DNA of 44,765 nt from Akkermansiaceae bacterium (GCA_903837825.1 CAILVZ010000196.1:1-44765); one strand, 5' to 3'; positions 34,299 through 43,647 are shown, counted from the first letter of the stretch. Translations and numbers: made by a program. Notes: generated from the sequence alone by a model not told the origin.

Positions 34299-35576
34299 AT
34301 GCTCGATATCCGCGTCATCCGCGAAAACCCCACCGCCGTTCAAGATCGCCTCAAAGCCCGGGGCGGCGATCACTGGAAACTTGTCGACGACGTGCTCGCA
34401 TGTGACGAGTCCCGCCGCGCTGCCGAAACTTCCAAGCAGCAGTTGCAAAATTCCCGCAAGACGATTTCCAAACAGATCGGCATGTTGAAAGGCCAAGGGC
34501 AGGACACGTCGGCGATCGAGGCCGAGGTCCGTGGCATCAATGATCAGATTCTCGCTCTCGATACGGAGTCCGAGGACGCTGCAGCTCGCCAAAACGAGTT
34601 GTTGCTGAATATTCCCAATCTCACCCACGAGGCGTGCCCGGTCGGTAGCGACGAGGCGGCCAACCCAGTCGTCCGCGAGTGGGGGACGAAGCCCGCGCTG
34701 GTGGATCCCAAGGATCATGTCGATCTCGCGCAGCAGCACGGGCTGATCAGTTGGGATGATGGCATTCGCACGGCGGGTTCGGGGTTTGTCGTCTATCGCG
34801 GAAAAGGTGCTCGCCTCGAAAGGGCGTTGATCAATTTTCTGCTAGATACGCAAACAGCGAACGGGTACGAAGAAGTCAATGTTCCACATCTCGTCAAACG
34901 CGAGTGCATGGAAGGCACCGGTCAGTTGCCGAAGTTTGAGGACGACATGTATGGGACCGACGCGGATGAAAATGGCGTTAACAGCCTATTTCTTGCGCCA
35001 ACGGCAGAAGTTCCGGTGACCAATCTCTATCGTGACACCTTGTTAGGCGAAGCCGATCTTCCGGTAAAAATGGTTGCCTACACCCCGTGCTTTCGCCGTG
35101 AGGCAGGTTCGGCGGGGCGCGACAACAAGGGGATCATTCGCATGCATCAATTTGACAAGGTGGAACTCGTTCAAATCGTCCATCCCGACAAGGGATTCGA
35201 GGTGCTTGAGGAACTCACGGCACACGCTGAGTCCATCCTGCAAAAGCTGGGACTCCATTACCGGACGATCGAGCTTTGCACGGGTGACATCGGGTTTTCC
35301 TCGGCGAAGACTTACGACATCGAGGTTTGGGCACCAGGTCATGGCAAGTACCTTGAGGTCTCCAGTTGTTCGTGTTTCGGCGACTACCAAGCGCGTCGGA
35401 TGAAACTCCGGTTCAAAGACGCCGAGGGTAAAAACCGCTTTCCCCACACGCTGAATGGCTCGGGTACGGCATTGCCTCGGTTGTACGTGGCCTTGTTAGA
35501 ACAATGCCAGCAACCCGATGGATCGATCCGGATTCCTGAGGCGCTGGTGCCGTATTTTGGCGCGGAAGTCCTTTGA
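34299..35576 (+). CDS. serS: Seryl-tRNA synthetase
   Basis: Class II aminoacyl-tRNA synthetase for serine, 425 residues. The N-terminal coiled-coil arm covers ~30-100 (it contacts the long variable arm of tRNA-Ser). Catalytic motifs: TAEVPVTNLYRD, CFRREAGSAGRDNKGIIRMHQF (motif 2), and NGSGTALPRLYVALLE (motif 3). The ATG at 34299 begins MLDIRVIRENP, the canonical N-terminus. Confidence 0.97.
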   Translation: MLDIRVIRENPTAVQDRLKARGGDHWKLVDDVLACDESRRAAETSKQQLQNSRKTISKQIGMLKGQGQDTSAIEAEVRGINDQILALDTESEDAAARQNELLLNIPNLTHEACPVGSDEAANPVVREWGTKPALVDPKDHVDLAQQHGLISWDDGIRTAGSGFVVYRGKGARLERALINFLLDTQTANGYEEVNVPHLVKRECMEGTGQLPKFEDDMYGTDADENGVNSLFLAPTAEVPVTNLYRDTLLGEADLPVKMVAYTPCFRREAGSAGRDNKGIIRMHQFDKVELVQIVHPDKGFEVLEELTAHAESILQKLGLHYRTIELCTGDIGFSSAKTYDIEVWAPGHGKYLEVSSCSCFGDYQARRMKLRFKDAEGKNRFPHTLNGSGTALPRLYVALLEQCQQPDGSIRIPEALVPYFGAEVL

Positions 35577-35589
35577 TCCCGGTGAAACT

Positions 35590-35611
35590 AATTTCCCTAA
35601 CGGAAATTTTT
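35590..35611 (+). terminator. Short terminator between serS and miaB
   Basis: A 7-bp AT-rich stem (AATTTCC / GGAAATT, loop CTAAC) is followed by TTT. It fits the 37-bp gap between the convergent serS and miaB genes. Stem stability is modest. Confidence 0.5.
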
Positions 35612-35613
35612 GC

Positions 35614-36993
35614 TCAGCCCTCAAGGCAAGCCGTGCCGAAGACCGTAAAGCCGGTTGATTCCTCGATATCGATTTCGAGGAATTGTCCTGTGAGGCGTGC
35701 GGGGTCGCCATCGAAAATCACAATCTTGTTCTGAGGCGTGCGACCGGTGAGGCGCGCGGCGTTGTTTTTCGATGGGCCTTCGCAGAGCACTCGTTGGCGA
35801 GTTCCGACGATTGCTGCGTTGCTTGCGATCGCAAGGCGATCAACCACGGCGAGCAGGCGTTGGTTGCGCTCTTCCTTGACGGACTCGTCGAGTTGGCCAT
35901 CCATTTCGGCAGCCGGTGTGTTGCGACGCTTCGAATAACGAAACACAAAGGCGTTGTCGAATTTCAGTCGCTCGACGGTATCGATCGTGGCTTGGAAGTC
36001 CTCCTCGGTCTCACCGGGAAAGCCGACGATGATGTCGGTGGTGATCGCGATGCCAGGGCGGGCGGCCTTCATTTTTTCACAGATCTCGATGAACTTGGCA
36101 TTTTTGTAGGGCCGGCGCATTTCTCGGAGGATGCGGTCGGAGCCGCTTTGCATCGGGAAATGGATGTGTGAGCAAAGCTTGGGCAGGTAGGTGAAGGCGG
36201 CGATGAGATCATCGCGATAGCCGATCGGGTGGGGCGAGGTGAAGCGGATGCGCTCGATACCATCGACCTCATGCACGGCTTCTAACAACTGCACGAAGGG
36301 CGACTTGCCATCGACCTTCGCGAATTCCGTCCGTCCATAGAGGTTGACGATTTGGCCGAGCAAGGTGACTTCTTTCACCCCGTGAGAGGCAAGTTGGCGG
36401 ACCTCGGCAACGATCTCATCGATCGGGCGGCCACGCTCCTTGCCGCGGGTGTCGGGGACGATGCAGAACGAGCAACGCATGTTGCATCCTTGCATGATTG
36501 AGACGAACGCAGATGCCTCATGAGCCTTTGGCACGTGGTCGCGGATGGTATTTTGCGAGCCTTCTTCCTCCGCAGTGTCGCAAACGCTGGTCCCTCGGAG
36601 CGAGAAGGATGGATCATCCATCCGTGCCTCGAGTCGGCGTTTGAGGATGCCATCCACGTATTCAAATACCTTATGATATTTTTGCGTGCCGACCACCACG
36701 TCGAGGTTGGGCACGGTCTTGAAGAGTTCCTCGCCCCGGGATTGTGCCATGCAGCCCATGAAGCCATAAACCACGTGTTTGCGGTCGCGGCCTTTGTGGA
36801 TCAGGTTGCCCATTTTTCCGAGGGCCTTTTGCTCCGCTTGGTCACGCACGGAGCAGGTATTGATGAGCACCGCGTCGGCCTCATTTTCATCGTTGGTGAC
36901 CGTGTAGCCGCCCTCACTGAACATCTTGGCGACTTGCTCGGAGTCGCGCTCGTTCATTTGGCAGCCGTAGGTTTTGACGTAGACCTTGGGCAT
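35614..36993 (-). CDS. miaB: tRNA-2-methylthio-N6-dimethylallyladenosine synthase MiaB
   Basis: A radical SAM methylthiotransferase that converts i6A37 to ms2i6A37 in tRNA. At 459 residues it is full length. It shows the N-terminal MTTase domain with YGCQMNERDSE, VLINTCSVRDQAEQKAL and the third cluster Cys in GFMGCMAQ; the radical SAM cluster MQGCNMRCSFCIVP; and a C-terminal TRAM domain. The ATG at 36993 starts MPKVYVKTYGCQM. Confidence 0.96.
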   Translation of the reverse strand: MPKVYVKTYGCQMNERDSEQVAKMFSEGGYTVTNDENEADAVLINTCSVRDQAEQKALGKMGNLIHKGRDRKHVVYGFMGCMAQSRGEELFKTVPNLDVVVGTQKYHKVFEYVDGILKRRLEARMDDPSFSLRGTSVCDTAEEEGSQNTIRDHVPKAHEASAFVSIMQGCNMRCSFCIVPDTRGKERGRPIDEIVAEVRQLASHGVKEVTLLGQIVNLYGRTEFAKVDGKSPFVQLLEAVHEVDGIERIRFTSPHPIGYRDDLIAAFTYLPKLCSHIHFPMQSGSDRILREMRRPYKNAKFIEICEKMKAARPGIAITTDIIVGFPGETEEDFQATIDTVERLKFDNAFVFRYSKRRNTPAAEMDGQLDESVKEERNQRLLAVVDRLAIASNAAIVGTRQRVLCEGPSKNNAARLTGRTPQNKIVIFDGDPARLTGQFLEIDIEESTGFTVFGTACLEG

Positions 36994-37070
36994 TCGTGGT
37001 GATGGTTGGCGAAAGGTCGGGCGTTGGCATTGCTCCACGGGGGAGAACGCCATCGAGCCGTTCGAGATTT

Positions 37071-37571
37071 TTACGCGAGCGCGAGGCGCGCGTCGGATTC
37101 GAGTTTTTCGCTGAGTTCGGGCCAGCCTCCTGCGACCTGCATGTTAAAGCAGTGGAGGTAAACGGCGAAGAGTTTTGGTTCGAAGACGTCGACTAAGCGA
37201 TCGATCGTGCTTGCGAGGCGTTCGGGATCGAGCTTCTTCGGCAGGTCACCCACGACCGAGCCTTTGCCGTCGTGCGGGATTCCCATGCCGTCGCAGAACA
37301 TCGCGAGGAGCGATTGTTGGCCGGACATCAGGTAGGCTTGTAGGAGGTGCTCGCCGATGGTGTCGCAGGCCTTGAGCCTGAGGGTTTTATGAATCCATGC
37401 GTATTGCTCGGCCATGGATTTTTTCTGCACGAAGACTGGGCGGAGCTTGCGGTTGTCAGCAAGGGTGGCGACGGCGGACTTGTAGACATTCCGGTCGTTG
37501 GCGCGGAACCAATCGAGGATTTGAGTGACAATGGCAGGATCGACAGCGGAGTAAAGTTCGTGGGCTTTCAC
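37071..37571 (-). CDS. Conserved-looking hypothetical protein
   Basis: A 166-residue helical cytosolic protein I do not recognise. Visible features: KAHELYSAVDPAIVTQILDWFRAND, and KACDTIGEHLLQAYLMSGQQSLLAMFCDGMGIPHDGKGSVVGDLP. No metal or nucleotide motif. It starts with GTG at 37571 and lies 77 bp upstream of miaB on the same strand, possibly co-transcribed. Confidence 0.75.
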   Translation of the reverse strand: MKAHELYSAVDPAIVTQILDWFRANDRNVYKSAVATLADNRKLRPVFVQKKSMAEQYAWIHKTLRLKACDTIGEHLLQAYLMSGQQSLLAMFCDGMGIPHDGKGSVVGDLPKKLDPERLASTIDRLVDVFEPKLFAVYLHCFNMQVAGGWPELSEKLESDARLALA

Positions 37572-37645
37572 AGTGGAAATGGGATGGGTGGAAAGTCAAT
37601 GCGGTCGCGAGGGGGATGGCAAGGGCGGAGAAGCGAAAAAGCACG

Positions 37646-38263
37646 CTAGTCAGCGAATGTCAGCTTCTGCATCGATCGATCATGTGCGCGTGAAAGCAGG
37701 CTCAGGGCGCCGATCGACCCGATGCCAGCCATGAACATGTCCCATTGGGAATCCCATGGGTCTCCTTGAGTCCCGAGAAACGCCTGCGAACCGTCGGCCG
37801 AGATTGATGCGGCGGCCCATTCCACCAGTTCGTAGGATGCGCTCAGAGCGAGGCAGAATGAGATCACGCAGAATGCAAGCCATTGGCGTTGCGCAAGCAC
37901 GCGGGACCTCACGAAAATTTCGCGGCAAATGATGGCGGGCACCCATCCCTGGGTGAGATGACCTAACCGATCGAAGTGGTTTCGAGTGAATCCGCAAAGA
38001 TCACCCACCCACTTTCCGAAGGGCACCAATGCGTAGGTGTAGTGGCCGCCGACCAGCAGGAGGATCATGTGAAACCCGATCCACCCGAGGGCGAGATTGG
38101 AGAAACGCCAGTCTTTGCGTTGGGAAATGAATAGCGCGATGAAGCCTAAAATTACCGGGGTCACCTCCATCCACCAAGTGGCGCGATCGGAGGGATGCCA
38201 AGCCGACCAGGTCATGACCGGAGTCATTGCTGCTAGAAGGAGCGCGTTCGGGTGGATTTTCAA
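37646..38263 (-). CDS. YjdF-like (DUF2238) inner-membrane protein
   Basis: About 205 residues with ~6 membrane segments. It matches the YjdF family: GGHYTYALVPFG, FDRLGHLTQGWVPAI, ASYELVEWAAA and GDPWDSQWDMFMAGIGS. Function of the family is unknown. The start may be TTG at 38263 or ATG at 38227; the longer frame to 38440 overlaps the upstream gene. It follows the GH10-like gene on the same strand. Confidence 0.85.
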   Translation of the reverse strand: MKIHPNALLLAAMTPVMTWSAWHPSDRATWWMEVTPVILGFIALFISQRKDWRFSNLALGWIGFHMILLLVGGHYTYALVPFGKWVGDLCGFTRNHFDRLGHLTQGWVPAIICREIFVRSRVLAQRQWLAFCVISFCLALSASYELVEWAAASISADGSQAFLGTQGDPWDSQWDMFMAGIGSIGALSLLSRAHDRSMQKLTFAD

Positions 38264-38282
38264 TGAGGTGTTCTGCGTGGGG

Positions 38283-39704
38283 CTACTGGAGTGCGAGAAC
38301 CTTCGGCGTGCTGGCGTTGCCAAAGCGGTCGAGCGCGGTGACGGCGATGGCCGTTGCACGTGGAATGGTCGTCGCTTTTTGACTGCTAGCGACCACCTTG
38401 ATCGTGCGCCATGTGCCGTTGATTTTCGCCTGGATGGCAATTTTTGAGGTGTTAGAACCAGGGATCCAGCGGATGGATGTGTTAGAACCTGCAGGTGAAA
38501 TGCTGACCCCAGGTGCCGGAGGGGCGGCGTTGCTGATCCAAGGCATCGGCGGGATCACCGCAGGTTGTGTGTAGGTCGCAGCGAGTTTGGTGGCGATGCC
38601 GCCTTGGTTGCGCATGAGACTTTTGGCGCTCCAGTGGATGTGGCCATTCCAATTTTTGATGAGCTTGCGGCTGACATCAATTTGATGGGTGATTTCCGAT
38701 GCGGGTCGGCCTGGGTCTTCAGACGAATTGATGCGGGCGGTCGCGATGCCGGGCCAGACTGGGCGCGACCCTTGCTGACGCCACCAGTTGAGCAGGGTGG
38801 AGAAGCTTTGCTTCTGGGGTGAATCGCGCCAGTAAAGTTGGGGCGCAAGATAGTCGAGCCAGCCATTTTTGAGCCATTTGCGTGAGTCTCCGGCGAGTTG
38901 TTCGTAGCTGTCGATTCCGGCCTCGATGCCCGCGGGGATGCCTGGCCGCCAAATTCCGAACGGGCTGATCCCGACGCGCACCCATGGCTTTTGGTTTTTC
39001 ACCGAAGTGTAGAGACTGCTGACGAAGCCGTCGACGTAGCTTCGGCGTTCCGCTGGGGTTTTCCCATCTGCGAAGCGAAGGTTTCCCGATGGGTATGGAT
39101 AGAAATAATCGTCCAGATGGACGCCATCGACATCGTAGCGCCGGACCACGTCGAGAATCACTTGGAGCGTGTGTGCACGGGTAGTCTGGCTGGCCGGATC
39201 GCACCACGTCATCGTGCCGAATTTGCGGGTAATTTGTGGGGCGACTCGACAGATGTGCGAGGAGGCTACGGATTCAGAGTTGTTAGAAAGTGCGCGGAAG
39301 GGATTGAACCACGCGTGCACTTCAATGCCGCGGGCATGGGCTTGTTGGATGCAGTATGCGAGGGGATCATAACCAGGAGAGCGTCCCATGCTACCGGTGA
39401 GCCACGAGCTCCAAGGCTCCATGGATGACGCATAAACTGCATCGCATTCGGGGCGGACTTGGAAGATCACCGCGTTGATTTTGAGGGCGGCGAGTTTATC
39501 GAGCATCGCTCGCATTTCCGCTTGTTGGGCGCTTGCGCTCAGGCCGGTGCTGCTGGGCCAGTCCAAGTTATAAATGCACGCGATCCATGCTCCGCGGAAT
39601 TCCCGGGCAAGGGCGGGTGGGTGGTCATTGCTTGGTGCAAACGACTGGGCGGAAGAACTGACACAGAGAAGGCAGGAGAAAAGGAAAAGAGTCAGTCGAT
39701 TCAT
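38283..39704 (-). CDS. GHL10/DUF187 glycoside-hydrolase-like exported protein
   Basis: A 473-residue secreted protein with a signal peptide (~1-18, ending SSA). The TIM-barrel part has EFRGAWIACIYNLDWPS, INAVIFQVRPECDAVY, GIEVHAWFNPFRA, and VDGVHLDDYFYPYP, all typical of DUF187 (GH10-like) hydrolases that cleave cell-wall glycans. The C-terminal ~85 residues are Fn3-like. The ATG at 39704 gives the signal peptide; the frame upstream overlaps the amidase gene. Glycan substrate unknown. Confidence 0.9.
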   Translation of the reverse strand: MNRLTLFLFSCLLCVSSSAQSFAPSNDHPPALAREFRGAWIACIYNLDWPSSTGLSASAQQAEMRAMLDKLAALKINAVIFQVRPECDAVYASSMEPWSSWLTGSMGRSPGYDPLAYCIQQAHARGIEVHAWFNPFRALSNNSESVASSHICRVAPQITRKFGTMTWCDPASQTTRAHTLQVILDVVRRYDVDGVHLDDYFYPYPSGNLRFADGKTPAERRSYVDGFVSSLYTSVKNQKPWVRVGISPFGIWRPGIPAGIEAGIDSYEQLAGDSRKWLKNGWLDYLAPQLYWRDSPQKQSFSTLLNWWRQQGSRPVWPGIATARINSSEDPGRPASEITHQIDVSRKLIKNWNGHIHWSAKSLMRNQGGIATKLAATYTQPAVIPPMPWISNAAPPAPGVSISPAGSNTSIRWIPGSNTSKIAIQAKINGTWRTIKVVASSQKATTIPRATAIAVTALDRFGNASTPKVLALQ

Positions 39705-39766
39705 GGGCTGAAGTTGTCTATGGAACTGGGGCGACGCAAGGTTGCTCGATGCCAACGATGGGCGGA

Positions 39767-40624
39767 TCACGATCGCCAGCGCTGGGTGAGATCGCCATAG
39801 GCATCGATGCGGCGGTCGCGGAAGAATGGCCAGATGCGCCGGAAATCTTCGACGGCTTGTAGGTCGATGTCGTGGTAGAGGATTTCCTCGTTTTCGGTAG
39901 ATGCTTTGGCTACGAGTTCGCCATATGGGTTTGCGATGAACGAACGGCCCCAGAACTCGGTGTCGTCTTGATGGCCGGTGCGATTGATCGCCGCGAGGTA
40001 GCAGCCGTTTGCAACCGCGTGACCCCGCTGGACGGTTTCCCATGCGCAATGCTGGGCATCACCTAGGCTCGGTTTTTCTGCGGAAAGCCAACCGATGGCG
40101 GTCGGGTAAACGAGGAGTTGCGCACCGCCGAGCGCCATGAGCCGAGCGGCTTCGGGGTACCATTGATCCCAGCAGATCAAGACGCCGATTTTTCCGAATT
40201 TCGTGTCCCAAACCGGCCAACCGCTGTCACCGGGCGTGAAGTAAAATTTTTCCTCAAAGCCAGGGTCCTGCGGGATGTGAGACTTACGGTAGAGGCCCAT
40301 CAGCGAGCCATCGGCATCATGAATGGTGGCGGTGTTGTGGTATAAGCCCGGGCCGCGGTGCTCGAAGAGCGAGGAAATCAAGACGATGCCAAGTTCGCCT
40401 GCGAGCTTGCCGAGACGATCGGTGATTGGGCCGGGAAGGAGATCGGCTAGATCGAAAAGGCCTGGGTCCTCAAGCGTGCAAAAGTAGGGCGTCAGAAAAA
40501 GCTCTTGAGTGACGACGATGTTGGCTCCGCTGGCGGCCGCATCGCGGATCAATTGTTCGTGGTGTTCAAGCGATTCCGTCTTCGTCGCGAAGGTTTTGGA
40601 CTGGAGCAAAGCAAGGCGTGGCAT
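39767..40624 (-). CDS. N-carbamoylputrescine amidase-type nitrilase
   Basis: A 285-residue nitrilase-superfamily hydrolase of the AguB class: N-carbamoylputrescine to putrescine. The catalytic triad is visible: E in TQELFLTPYF, K in YRKSHIPQDPG, C in ICWDQWYPEAAR. The motif CWDQWYPE is typical of AguB. Agmatine deiminase (aguA), often its neighbour, is not within the window. The ATG at 40624 gives the usual N-terminus MPRLALLQ. Divergent from hisG. Confidence 0.92.
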   Translation of the reverse strand: MPRLALLQSKTFATKTESLEHHEQLIRDAAASGANIVVTQELFLTPYFCTLEDPGLFDLADLLPGPITDRLGKLAGELGIVLISSLFEHRGPGLYHNTATIHDADGSLMGLYRKSHIPQDPGFEEKFYFTPGDSGWPVWDTKFGKIGVLICWDQWYPEAARLMALGGAQLLVYPTAIGWLSAEKPSLGDAQHCAWETVQRGHAVANGCYLAAINRTGHQDDTEFWGRSFIANPYGELVAKASTENEEILYHDIDLQAVEDFRRIWPFFRDRRIDAYGDLTQRWRS

Positions 40625-40764
40625 GGCCGAAGCATCGGGGTTGGAGCGGTGAGGTTCAAGGATCAAGAATGAAGTGGTGCAAGGGTGCGGAGGTTTATTT
40701 TTGTGAGAATTGTGCAAACTTGGCTTGATTCCATGGTTTTCCGCGCTAAAACCGCCGCCCCTGC

Positions 40765-41649
40765 ATGTCGGACTCTTCCAGAACTCTCAAAGTCGCGATC
40801 CCGAAAGGCAGCCTTCAAGAGCCAACCATTGAGCTCTTGGCCAAGGCTGGCTACGAGATTTACGTTTCGTCGCGTGGCTTGCGTCCGAGCTCGAATGACC
40901 CCGAACTGGACCTCTACATGATCCGCGCTCAAGAGATCGGGCGTTATCTCGGGCAGGGATTCATCGATTGCGGGATCACAGGATACGACTGGGCATACGA
41001 AAATGGGGTGGATCTCGTGGATCTCGCCGAGCTTCCGTATTCGCGCGCAACCACGCGGCCGACGCGCTGGGTGCTGGTGGTACCAGAAGACTCACCCATT
41101 CGTAAGCCCGAAGACCTTGAAGGAAAACGCATCGCGACCGAAGGAGTGGGTATCACTCAGCGCTACCTCGCTGAACGGGGGATCAAGGCTGAGGTCGAAT
41201 TTTCTTGGGGTGCGACCGAGGTCAAGGTCCCTGATTTGGTGGATGCGATTGTCGATGTGACCGAGACCGGTTCCTCGATCAAGGCCAACCATCTCCGGAT
41301 TGTTGACACCCTGCTGACTTCATTTCCTCACTTTTATGCGAGTCCTGCCGCTGCAGCCGATCCATGGAAAATGGAAAAGATGGAGCGGATCGCCTTGCTC
41401 TTGAAGGCGGCTCTCAGCGCGCGTGGCAAGGTTGGGATCAAGATGAATTTCCCCAGCTCCAATCTTCCTCAGCTTCTCGAAAAACTTCCTTCTCTCCGCC
41501 GCCCAACGATTTCCCAACTCTCGGAAGAAGGTTGGGTCGCTGTTGAGACAGTGATTGACGAAATCGTCGTCAGAGACATGATCCCCGAACTGAAACGCCT
41601 TGGGGCTGAGGGCATCATCGAATATTCTCTCAATAAAATCGTCCCTTAA
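40765..41649 (+). CDS. hisG: ATP phosphoribosyltransferase (long form)
   Basis: First step of histidine synthesis. At 294 residues it is the long form (HisG_L) with a C-terminal ACT-like domain for histidine feedback. It has VAIPKGSLQEPTIELL, DCGITGYDW, EGKRIATEG, and DVTETGSSIKANHL (PRPP loop). The regulatory domain starts near residue 215. No HisZ is needed for this form. No other his genes are nearby. Confidence 0.95.
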   Translation: MSDSSRTLKVAIPKGSLQEPTIELLAKAGYEIYVSSRGLRPSSNDPELDLYMIRAQEIGRYLGQGFIDCGITGYDWAYENGVDLVDLAELPYSRATTRPTRWVLVVPEDSPIRKPEDLEGKRIATEGVGITQRYLAERGIKAEVEFSWGATEVKVPDLVDAIVDVTETGSSIKANHLRIVDTLLTSFPHFYASPAAAADPWKMEKMERIALLLKAALSARGKVGIKMNFPSSNLPQLLEKLPSLRRPTISQLSEEGWVAVETVIDEIVVRDMIPELKRLGAEGIIEYSLNKIVP

Positions 41650-41685
41650 TTCGTTCACCATTAACTAACCCCGACTGCAACTGCC

Positions 41686-41790
41686 ATGGGCTCCATCAAG
41701 AAACGCCGTAAAACGAAGATCAATAAGCACAAGCGCAAAAAGCGCATGAAGCAGAACCGCCACAAAAAGCGTCTCCGCTACAAGTCCTAG
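41686..41790 (+). CDS. 34-residue basic AURKAIP1/COX24-like protein
   Basis: MGSIKKRRKTKINKHKRKK, then RMKQNRHKKRLRYKS. More than half Lys/Arg, with the MGS(I/V)-K-KRRK start and NRHKKR core of the small bacterial AURKAIP1/COX24 family, whose mitochondrial relatives belong to the small ribosomal subunit. It is too short for standard ORF cut-offs. It is followed by a terminator and lies 36 bp after hisG. Confidence 0.85.
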   Translation: MGSIKKRRKTKINKHKRKKRMKQNRHKKRLRYKS

Positions 41791-41817
41791 TCACTGGGAT
41801 TGATCTTATGTAAAATC

Positions 41818-41851
41818 GCCAGAGGCTCTTCGTGGGTTCTCTGGCTTTTTT
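41818..41851 (+). terminator. Rho-independent terminator after the AURKAIP1/COX24-like gene
   Basis: GCCAGAG pairs with CTCTGGC around 14 bases and is followed by TTTTTT, ~27 bp after the stop. Confidence 0.8.
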
Positions 41852-41876
41852 CGTGTTTTGAGGTCATCGTCGGATC

Positions 41877-42674
41877 ATGAGCCTGCAAGTGGTCGTCAAT
41901 TTCCGCGTGATCGACGAGTCGGATGACTGGATTGTGGTGGATAAACCCGCGCCTCTGATCGTCCATCCGGCGAACCGCAAGCCGGAGCCGACGCTTCTCG
42001 GTGGATTGGAAAAGCTCCTTTCCTACGAGATCCAAAATGGGGCAAACCTTGGGATTGTGACCCGGTTGGATCGCGAGACCAGCGGGATTGTTTTGGTTGC
42101 CAAGACGACCGCCGCGGCGAGGGAACTCGGATGGATTTTTGAGAGGCGCCAAGCCCACAAAGAGTACCACGCGATTGTGATCGGCTGGCCTGAGGCCGAT
42201 GCTTGGGAGTGCGCGGAGCCGATTATCCGAGCCGGTGAGCTCGGGCCATCGGAGATTTGGGTGAGGCAAGTGGTCAGTCCGCTAGGAAGGGATTGCAAGA
42301 CGCGGTTTCAGGTTGAGCGGCGTTTTGAGCGAGATGGGCGCCCATTTGCGCTGGTTCGCTGCATTCCGGAATCGGGTAGAATGCACCAGATTCGGGTGCA
42401 TTTGGTGAGTGGCGGGTTCCCGATTCTCGGAGACAAGCTCTACTCGGGTGACGGCTCGGATTACTTGGACTGGATGGCCCACGGCTGGTCGGAAGCATTG
42501 GCTAAGCGCCTTATTTTACCGCGCCATGCACTTCATGCGTCTGTTTTGGAAATTCCTTGGCAGGGTGGCACGGTCGGGTGGCGTGCAGATTTGGCGCAGG
42601 AACTTGAGCAATTCTGTGATGGCGGTGACATCCGTGAAATGCCAGATGTTGTCATTTGGAGTCGGCATGACTAA
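41877..42674 (+). CDS. RluA-family pseudouridine synthase
   Basis: A 265-residue enzyme that isomerises uridine in rRNA or tRNA. The catalytic motif is VTRLDRETSGIVLVAK, Asp in RLDR; HKEYHAIVIG and SGRMHQIRVHL are also RluA-family signatures. No S4 domain. The target site cannot be told from sequence. It is followed 8 bp later by the Nif3-like gene. Confidence 0.92.
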   Translation: MSLQVVVNFRVIDESDDWIVVDKPAPLIVHPANRKPEPTLLGGLEKLLSYEIQNGANLGIVTRLDRETSGIVLVAKTTAAARELGWIFERRQAHKEYHAIVIGWPEADAWECAEPIIRAGELGPSEIWVRQVVSPLGRDCKTRFQVERRFERDGRPFALVRCIPESGRMHQIRVHLVSGGFPILGDKLYSGDGSDYLDWMAHGWSEALAKRLILPRHALHASVLEIPWQGGTVGWRADLAQELEQFCDGGDIREMPDVVIWSRHD

Positions 42675-42682
42675 GCTCGCGC

Positions 42683-43438
42683 ATGGTTTCACTTGATGAA
42701 TTGGTGGCATTTCTGGACGAGGAGCTAAAAACATCTTCAATCTCAGATTATTCCGGCGCCATGAATGGCTTGCAACTGGCCAATGGAGGGCAGGTCGAGC
42801 GCATCGTGGCGGCGGTGGATGCTTCATTGCCCGTGATTCAGGCCGTAGCAGCCGGAGGGCCGGGGCTTTTGATCGTCCATCATGGGATGTTCTGGCAGGG
42901 TGCTCAGGCAGTTACGGGGGCATTTTACCGAAAATTGAAAATCGCAATGGATGCGGGGTTGGCAGTTTACTCATCGCACCTCCCGCTTGATGTTCACCCC
43001 ATTTTTGGCAATAACATTCTCCTCGCCGACGCAATCGGGCTTCAAAACCCTCAGCCATTTCTCGATCAAAAGGGGATCCCCATGGGCATCCGAGGTGCTT
43101 GGGCGGGAACTCGCCAAGGACTCTCCGATGCTCTCGCCAAGGCGGTCGGAGGGCCGGTGCATCTTTGTCCTGGTGGCGCCGAAGTCGTTGAGCAGGTGGG
43201 GGTGATCACCGGTGGGGCGGGTAGCGAAGTGGCGAAAGTCGCGGCAGCCGGCGTGGATTGCTTCGTCACGGGCGAGGGCCCGCATTGGAGCTACCCTCTT
43301 GCCGAAGAACTTGGCGTGAATCTATTTTATGCCGGACACTACGCGACTGAGACATTCGGAGTGAAGGCGATCGCGCGACACTTGGCCACCATATATGGGC
43401 TTCCGTGTGCCTTTTTCGACCACCCATCGGGCCTCTGA
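42683..43438 (+). CDS. Nif3-like dinuclear metal-center protein
   Basis: A 251-residue cytosolic protein that likely forms a toroidal hexamer with two metals per subunit. Family motifs: MNGLQLANG, VHHGMFW, VYSSHLPLDVHP, VITGGAGS, TGEGPHWSYPLAEE, and the C-terminal AGHYATETFGVKAIARHL (GH-x3-E metal site). Biochemical role debated. Probably an operon with the rluA-type gene. Confidence 0.93.
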   Translation: MVSLDELVAFLDEELKTSSISDYSGAMNGLQLANGGQVERIVAAVDASLPVIQAVAAGGPGLLIVHHGMFWQGAQAVTGAFYRKLKIAMDAGLAVYSSHLPLDVHPIFGNNILLADAIGLQNPQPFLDQKGIPMGIRGAWAGTRQGLSDALAKAVGGPVHLCPGGAEVVEQVGVITGGAGSEVAKVAAAGVDCFVTGEGPHWSYPLAEELGVNLFYAGHYATETFGVKAIARHLATIYGLPCAFFDHPSGL

Positions 43439-43573
43439 CGGCTACATTTGCTGCCAGCGCTTTGACCGTGGCGACGCGCTGGGTGTTAAAGTGCTTGGCG
43501 TTTAATTTCTCTCAGAAATCCGAAAAATGTCTTGCTTGATCCAAGGATTCCAGCAAGGCTGTCTCCCAACAAA

Positions 43574-43647
43574 GCGGGCATAGCTTAGTGGTAAAGCGCT
43601 ATCCTTCCAAGTTAGACATGCGGGTTCGATTCCCGCTGCCCGCTCCA
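43574..43647 (+). tRNA. tRNA-Gly (anticodon TCC)
   Basis: Acceptor GCGGGCA pairs with TGCCCGC, discriminator T, CCA encoded. The T arm is GCGGG-TTCGATT-CCCGC. The anticodon loop CTTCCAA has TCC, reading GGA and other Gly codons. One U-U mismatch is in the anticodon stem. The 135-bp gap before it (43439-43573) shows no gene. Confidence 0.96.

Noticed and set aside
43462-43490. TTGACC-17-GTTAAA as promoter of tRNA-Gly
   Set aside because: The -10 match is poor and it would leave an ~80-base leader; not convincing.
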